Below, piece by piece: positions 29,919 through 31,325 of a DNA stretch of 31,325 nt. Below the pieces are notes generated by a model. It made no database searches. It was not told where the DNA came from and was given only the letters and a program-made list of their open reading frames with translations. The DNA comes from Firmicutes bacterium CAG:24053_14. Lineage in GTDB: Bacteria; Bacillota; Clostridia; Oscillospirales; Oscillospiraceae. Each line of letters opens with the position of its first letter. Position 1 is the first letter of the stretch. A program made the position numbers and the translations under genes. The DNA lies in contig MNSZ01000068.1 in the NCBI GenBank assembly GCA_001916715.1, positions 1 to 31,325 of the forward strand, written 5' to 3'.

Positions 29919-30404
29919 TTAATTTACAAGGTATTTAAGCACAAAAAACAGTCCGACAAGCACTGTAATAATCAATAACACAACCCATCCAGTGGCTTTC
30001 TTCGCTTTCTTTTTTGAGTAAACCGGCCGTGCGGAATATGTATATTGTGCTTGCGGAGATTGGCGGAGCGGTTTTGGCTTTGCGACAGGCCGAGGTTTTG
30101 TCGTCTTTTGATACATAGCAAGAGGATCACCTTGCTTCATAATCCTATCATAAAAATTGTCAATCCATTGTGCGTCGCTGAGGTCGCACATATTTTCTTC
30201 GCTGCTATTCGGGTCGTGTACAATTTGGTTTCTGACCCAGCGGTAATGCTTAAGGCACTTGAGATCTTCGACCCAGCCTTGCACCCAATATGAACCATTT
30301 GGGGTACTTTCCATCTCAGCTATATAAGCGGAGACACCGTGCTGAGTTTGCAGCATATCTCCACACAGCTTTTCGAGATGCTTATACGAATCTATAAAGC
30401 CCAT
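29919..30404 (-). CDS. Unknown protein with N-terminal soluble domain and C-terminal membrane anchor
   Basis: 161 residues; AGGTGATGAGCT precedes the ATG at 30404. Residues 1-95 form a helical, aromatic-rich domain with LKHYRWVRNQIVHDPNSSEE (about 50-69), similar to a clostridial DUF family often near mobile and toxin genes (possibly DUF6548, from memory). Residues about 100-135 are Lys/Pro/Gln-rich and unstructured. One membrane helix at about 138-157 ends the protein (TGWVVLLIITVLVGLFFVLK). RxxxxH in the RNQIVH segment recalls HEPN-type RNases (Rx4-6H), which would be worth checking. It could form an operon with the HTH gene at 30425-30613, since only 20 bases separate them. Confidence 0.6.
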   Translation of the reverse strand: MGFIDSYKHLEKLCGDMLQTQHGVSAYIAEMESTPNGSYWVQGWVEDLKCLKHYRWVRNQIVHDPNSSEENMCDLSDAQWIDNFYDRIMKQGDPLAMYQKTTKPRPVAKPKPLRQSPQAQYTYSARPVYSKKKAKKATGWVVLLIITVLVGLFFVLKYLVN

Positions 30405-30424
30405 AGCTCATCACCTAATCTAGA

Positions 30425-30613
30425 TTATTTATCCGCCGCCACGCCGGACTTCATCCAGGCGTCTACTTCGCTGACCTTGAATTTCCAAAGGCGGCCTATT
30501 TTTGCAGCGGGCATATTTCTTTTCTCTATCCAGGCGAGTACCGTATCACGGCTAACGCCGAGGTATTCGCAAATCTCTTTCATTGAGTACCAGCGTTCGA
30601 TGGTCGGTTCCAT
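30425..30613 (-). CDS. Excisionase-like helix-turn-helix protein (HTH_17, MerR-like)
   Basis: 62 residues from the ATG at 30613; GAGG lies 9 bases upstream. Nearly the whole protein is one winged HTH: YSMKEICEYLGVSRDTVLAW, then KRNMPAAKIGRLWKFKVSEVDAWM. Proteins of this form act as excisionases or small regulators in integrative elements. It has no recombinase beside it in the window. Confidence 0.85.
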   Translation of the reverse strand: MEPTIERWYSMKEICEYLGVSRDTVLAWIEKRNMPAAKIGRLWKFKVSEVDAWMKSGVAADK

Positions 30614-30790
30614 GGGAGTATCCTCACTTTCAGGTGGTTTCCAATAGCTATAATTATACAATTTAAGTATATCACGGCGATGCCGATTTATCAAGGATTA
30701 TTGCGGATTTACGATGAAAGCAGAGGATAATCCCATGCTTTCAAGAATGAACTTCTTGTTTTTTATCACAGGGCCTTATCAGATGGGGGA

Positions 30791-30808
30791 AATATTCGCC
30801 GAAAATTC
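30791..30808. repeat. 18-base motif AATATTCGCCGAAAATTC, copy 2
   Basis: Identical to 25268-25285, 5523 bases away and in the same orientation. Its right third forms part of the inverted repeat 30803-30845. Confidence 0.7.
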
Positions 30809-30845
30809 GCTCCATTCACCCGCTTAGAGTGAATGGAGCGAATTT
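30803..30845. repeat. Perfect 17-bp inverted repeat
   Basis: AAATTCGCTCCATTCAC and its exact complement separated by 9 bases. It could be an operator, an attachment or resolution site, or a terminator for transcripts arriving from either side; no long T-run is present. Confidence 0.6.
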
Positions 30846-30977
30846 GGCTTGCAAACAGAATCGTAAAATGGTCAAATCTGCAAATCTGCTTTTCACACAT
30901 TGGGCTTTTCCTTCGGGTTGCGCTATCATGTGGATGATGATAGAAACCCACACGGCGGGCGTGAAAGGAGGAGGAAC

Positions 30978-31256
30978 ATGAACAACAGATTTGCAGAAAA
31001 GCGCAGGCGGTATCTGCGCGAGCACAGGGACGGCATTTACACGGGAATGCTGCTGACCGGCAAGCTGGACGAGCATCTCAAGGAAATCGGCGACACAGCA
31101 CAGGAGATGTTCAATCGGTTGGTCGCGCAGATGAAGGACGCTGAAGGTGTCACTGAGCAACTGAAGGCTGAGAATCAAATGGAATGGGTGGGACGGATGA
31201 ACAGCATCCGCAGCCGAGCGGAGGAGGTTGTCCTTTCTGAGCTGGTTTATTGCTGA
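30978..31256 (+). CDS. tnpV: TnpV-family transposon-encoded protein, copy 2
   Basis: 92 residues, the same length as copy 1, with AAAGGAGGAGG directly upstream of the ATG. Amino-acid differences from copy 1 are few (for example N for Y at residue 2, K for M at residue 8, Q for R in TEQLKAE). A small ORF follows after 9 bases, as in copy 1. See copy 1 for family notes. Confidence 0.8.
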   Translation: MNNRFAEKRRRYLREHRDGIYTGMLLTGKLDEHLKEIGDTAQEMFNRLVAQMKDAEGVTEQLKAENQMEWVGRMNSIRSRAEEVVLSELVYC

Positions 31257-31265
31257 GGTGTGGTG

Positions 31266-31325
31266 ATGTTCAAGTATAGAAGAAATCGAGTGTTAGCACT
31301 CTGCGCCGGCGAGCGACGGCTGCTG
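31266..31325 (+). CDS. Small basic protein downstream of TnpV, copy 2 (partial)
   Basis: The first 20 codons, MFKYRRNRVLALCAGERRLL, differ from copy 1 only at residue 4 (Tyr for His). The rest lies outside the window. Confidence 0.6.
   Translation, partial: MFKYRRNRVLALCAGERRLL

Larger units (their letters stand above)
30614..30977. other. Intergenic stretch with repeat motif and long inverted repeat
   Basis: 364 bases without a credible gene. It holds the 18-base motif (30791), the inverted repeat 30803-30845 and the non-coding first part of TnpV repeat copy 2 (from 30871). On the minus strand TATAAT near 30648-30653 could serve the HTH gene. Confidence 0.6.
24731..31325. mobile_element. 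Decayed mobile and defence island
   Basis: From the break in the ECF gene to the window end there are two TnpV modules in direct repeat, an IS200/IS605 transposase stub, excisionase-like HTH genes, a DruA-like fragment, RhuM, a Fic-antitoxin remnant and at least four broken genes. Intergenic DNA is more AT-rich than in the metabolic block. The right end lies outside the window. Boundaries and element type are inferred. Confidence 0.6.
30871..31325 (+). repeat. Direct repeat, copy 2 (TnpV module, cut by window end)
   Basis: Counterpart of 27290-27743. Differences are mostly silent third-position changes within tnpV, which suggests both copies were under selection or have been separated for some time. 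Confidence 0.85.

Noticed and set aside
1..31325. tRNA or rRNA genes
   Set aside because: No cloverleaf with GGTTCRA-type arm or rRNA-like sequence was noticed on either strand.

Overview
The window looks like a chromosome segment of an anaerobic, fairly GC-rich member of the Clostridia (Bacillota), probably a gut Oscillospirales or Lachnospirales relative. The evidence is the AGGAGG-type ribosome binding sites, TTGACA/TATAAT promoters, paired electron-transfer flavoprotein (Etf) genes, a RhuM protein, TnpV-type transposon proteins and an ECF-transporter remnant. The organism is inferred; no rRNA or tRNA gene is visible.

Region 1 (1-1034) holds the end of a DUF951-type gene, a small zinc-ribbon membrane protein, a dispersed intergenic repeat and a gene fragment.

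Region 2 (1035-22080) is one coherent metabolic block. A sigma-54 activator (PAS, AAA+ and Fis-type HTH; minus strand) is divergent from rpoN, the sigma-54 gene itself. Next comes an etfB-etfA pair (minus), divergent from a long plus-strand operon: MFS transporter, AMACR/CaiB-type enzyme, CaiA-like acyl-CoA dehydrogenase, a frameshifted crotonase, a 2,4-dienoyl-CoA-reductase-like flavin/Fe-S enzyme, CaiB-like CoA-transferase and CaiC-like CoA ligase. An SLC13-type transporter follows. A third transcription unit encodes an MBL-fold hydrolase, a GlcD/D-lactate-dehydrogenase-like flavoprotein and a second etfB-etfA pair. I find three close matches to the -24/-12 promoter consensus: one for each arm of the divergent etf/MFS region and one for the MBL unit. 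TGTTCA-based palindromes lie near the activator promoter and between the divergent promoters. The proposed reading is an acid imported, activated with CoA (ligase, then CoA transfer between substrate and product), possibly epimerised, and reduced as an enoyl- or dienoyl-CoA with electrons passed through Etf. The substrate cannot be read from the sequence. The block resembles parts of the carnitine (cai) and bile-acid (bai) systems but matches neither.

Region 3 (22081-24432) has a second copy of the intergenic repeat, then an ACT-domain protein and a UPF0210/DUF711 protein, a conserved housekeeping pair with its own sigma-A promoter.

Region 4 (24433-31325) is a decayed mobile and defence island. 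It starts inside a truncated ECF-transporter S-component gene and carries a broken HTH gene, an intact AlbA/Schlafen-type ATP-binding regulator, a truncated DruA-like (DUF4338) protein, two direct copies of a TnpV gene module about 3.6 kb apart, an IS200/IS605 transposase stub and a RhuM protein with a replaced C-terminus. It also has a Fic gene with its catalytic core deleted beside an intact VbhA-like antitoxin, a membrane-anchored unknown protein and an excisionase-like HTH protein.
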